In this document: in pieces, positions 62,575-64,000 of the stretch | How positions within the stretch are numbered: position 1 is the stretch's first letter | How the letters are laid out: every line of letters begins with the position of its first letter | Program-made: the position numbers and the translations under genes | Assembly: GCF_030151085.1 (NCBI RefSeq) | Contig: NZ_JASLER010000078.1 | Location: 62,001 to 126,000 of the forward strand | From: Bacteroides sp. | GTDB lineage: Bacteria > Bacteroidota > Bacteroidia > Bacteroidales > Bacteroidaceae | Reading direction: 5' to 3' | DNA: 64,000 nt | The notes under the pieces: model-generated | The model's input: the letters and a program-made list of their open reading frames with translations, nothing else | What the model was told of the DNA's origin: nothing | Databases searched by the model: none

Positions 62575-64000
62575 ATGAAAAGACAAACACACACCAACAA
62601 GCACCAGACAAGTATATGGACAGTGCTCACTACGTTTTTTCTGTTTTTTTCGTCCTTCGCTACGGCCCAGCGCGAAACCCATAGTATCAACGACAGTTGG
62701 AAATTCCTGAAAGGCGAATGTACCGCCGCCTCAGACAGCGCCTTCAATGACAGCAAATGGACCTCCATCCATCTGCCTCATACCTGGAATACCGACTCCT
62801 ACACAGAAAAAGACTATTATCGCGGAACAGCTTGGTATCGCAGACAAATCACCCTGCCGCAAAGCTGGAAAGAGAAACAAATCTTTCTGAGGTTGGATGC
62901 TGCCAGCAAAGCCGCTACGATTTACATCAATGGCAAGAATATCGGCGAGCACGCCGGTGGATATACTGCCTGCACATTTAATATTACCTCCTTCCTTACC
63001 TCAGATAAGCCTAACACACTCGCTATTCGTGTAGACAATGCCCGCCAGGATATCCCCCCTATTTCCGGAGACTTTACTTTCTTCGGTGGCATTTACCGGG
63101 ATGTATGGCTTACAGCAGTACCCACCCAGCATTTCAACCTGACAAACCTCGGTTCGGATGGTATTTTTATCAGTACCCCACAAGTATCAGAGGAGCAAGC
63201 CACTATATCCATTCGTGGTGAAATAAAGAACGAGGCACGTGGAAAGGCTACCCTCGAACTAATACACTCCATTTACAAACCGGATGGCACCCTACTGCAA
63301 ACTCAAAAGAAAAGCCTGCAACTGAAACCGGGGGAAACATACGCCTTTCACAATGAAACATCTCCTATACTCCAACCGCAATTGTGGACACCGGAAACTC
63401 CGAGTCTCTACCGGGTGGAGACTACTCTGCAAGACAAGAAAACAAAAGCCATTCTGGATCAAAGCAACCACCACACAGGCTTTCGTTGGTTCCGCTTTGA
63501 TGGCAAGTCAGGTTTCTTCCTGAACGGTAAACCCTATAAATTGCACGGCATCTGCCGTCACCAAGACCAAAAGCCTATCGGTGTAGCCTTGACGGACGAA
63601 ATGCACCGCCGGGATATGAAACTGATGAAAGAGATGGGTGCCAACTTCATCCGCATCTCCCACTACCCGCAAGACGATGCTTTATTGGAAATGTGCGACA
63701 AACTCGGCATGCTGGCATGGGAAGAAATTCCCATCATCGACATTGTACCCGAAACATCGGGCTATGGAGATAATTGCGAACGTAACCTGCGGGAGATGAT
63801 TCGCCAACATTATAACCATCCATCCATCATTGCGTGGGGATATATGAATGAGATACTACTCGTCACCCAACGCACTTATAAAACCGAAGCAGAACTTAAA
63901 CCTGCCATTGAGCGTACGTTGGAGCTTGCACGCAGACTGGAGAATGTATTGAAAGAAGAAGATACTACCCGTGTTAGTACGATGGCATTCCACGGTAGCA
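62575..64000 (+). CDS. GH2-family glycoside hydrolase, 3' end outside window (PUL 3)
   Basis: Secreted beta-glycosidase; about 475 codons are visible and the frame runs off the window. Signal peptide from MKRQTH to FATAQ, preceded by an alternative ATG five codons upstream (62560). The sugar-binding domain has WKFLKGE, LPHTWNTDSY, RGTAWYRRQI and KAATIYINGKNIGEHAGGYT (about 30-135). An immunoglobulin-like domain follows, then the TIM barrel with LHGICRHQDQKPIGVAL (about 323), FIRISHYPQDDALLEMCD and the acid/base Glu in WGYMNEILL (about 424). It has its own promoter box behind the susCD terminator. The exact sugar (galactose, glucuronic acid or mannose) is not evident. Confidence 0.93.
   Translation, partial: MKRQTHTNKHQTSIWTVLTTFFLFFSSFATAQRETHSINDSWKFLKGECTAASDSAFNDSKWTSIHLPHTWNTDSYTEKDYYRGTAWYRRQITLPQSWKEKQIFLRLDAASKAATIYINGKNIGEHAGGYTACTFNITSFLTSDKPNTLAIRVDNARQDIPPISGDFTFFGGIYRDVWLTAVPTQHFNLTNLGSDGIFISTPQVSEEQATISIRGEIKNEARGKATLELIHSIYKPDGTLLQTQKKSLQLKPGETYAFHNETSPILQPQLWTPETPSLYRVETTLQDKKTKAILDQSNHHTGFRWFRFDGKSGFFLNGKPYKLHGICRHQDQKPIGVALTDEMHRRDMKLMKEMGANFIRISHYPQDDALLEMCDKLGMLAWEEIPIIDIVPETSGYGDNCERNLREMIRQHYNHPSIIAWGYMNEILLVTQRTYKTEAELKPAIERTLELARRLENVLKEEDTTRVSTMAFHGS

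Overview
The window looks like Bacteroides chromosome, or that of a close relative in the Bacteroidales. It has three SusC/SusD pairs, a hybrid two-component regulator, serine-type sulfatases, lipoprotein-rich carbohydrate loci, families such as DUF2851, WbqC and DUF4348, and many promoters of the Bacteroidetes TAnnTTTG type. No rRNA, tRNA or CRISPR array was recognised.

Layout. 1-5100: 3' end of an RND efflux pump gene, its TolC-like outer-membrane lipoprotein and an LpxA-type acyltransferase, joined by hairpins built from 7-bp units and closed by a terminator. 5100-9240: an AT-rich accessory island with a decayed DUF1016/YhcG nuclease gene, a PHP-domain protein, a 0.9-kb non-coding stretch full of iterated repeats, a probably frameshifted hypothetical gene and a RhuM-family gene. 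9270-11080: a CBM9-like protein and a NahK-like sugar kinase. 11200-24320: polysaccharide utilisation locus (PUL) 1, with an HTCS regulator, sulfatase, SusC/SusD and a GH95-like enzyme. 24500-47570: PUL 2, with a membrane-bound sensor-AraC regulator without kinase, SusC/SusD, a GH127/146-type enzyme, a GH2, two PL8-type lyases (one closely matching chondroitinase ABC), a beta-propeller glycosidase, a second sulfatase and a DUF6250-like protein; a housekeeping tRNA-dihydrouridine synthase gene sits inside it. 47890-53880: ordinary genes (DUF4348, DUF2851, dapB, two signal peptidase I paralogues, WbqC). 53886-64000: PUL 3, with a sensor-LuxR regulator, SusC/SusD and a GH2 gene cut by the window end.

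How it works together. Each PUL follows the usual scheme: secreted or surface lyases, sulfatases and glycosidases cut a complex glycan, SusD binds the products, SusC imports them with TonB, and a periplasmic beta-propeller sensor turns the genes on. The PL8 lyases and sulfatases of PUL 2 suggest a sulfated uronic-acid polymer such as chondroitin or dermatan sulfate; the GH127/146 and GH95 members suggest further or different sugars, so the substrate is not settled.

Most unusual. (1) Several intergenic regions hold short tandem arrays with the same 22-bp period and a dyad in each unit, yet each array has its own sequence (6858-7029, 27359-27468, 32317-32426, 47721-47812, and weaker at 42318-42405). 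(2) The second signal peptidase I paralogue (52208-53140) has lost both catalytic residues. (3) The three PUL regulators share one sensor design but have three different output modules.
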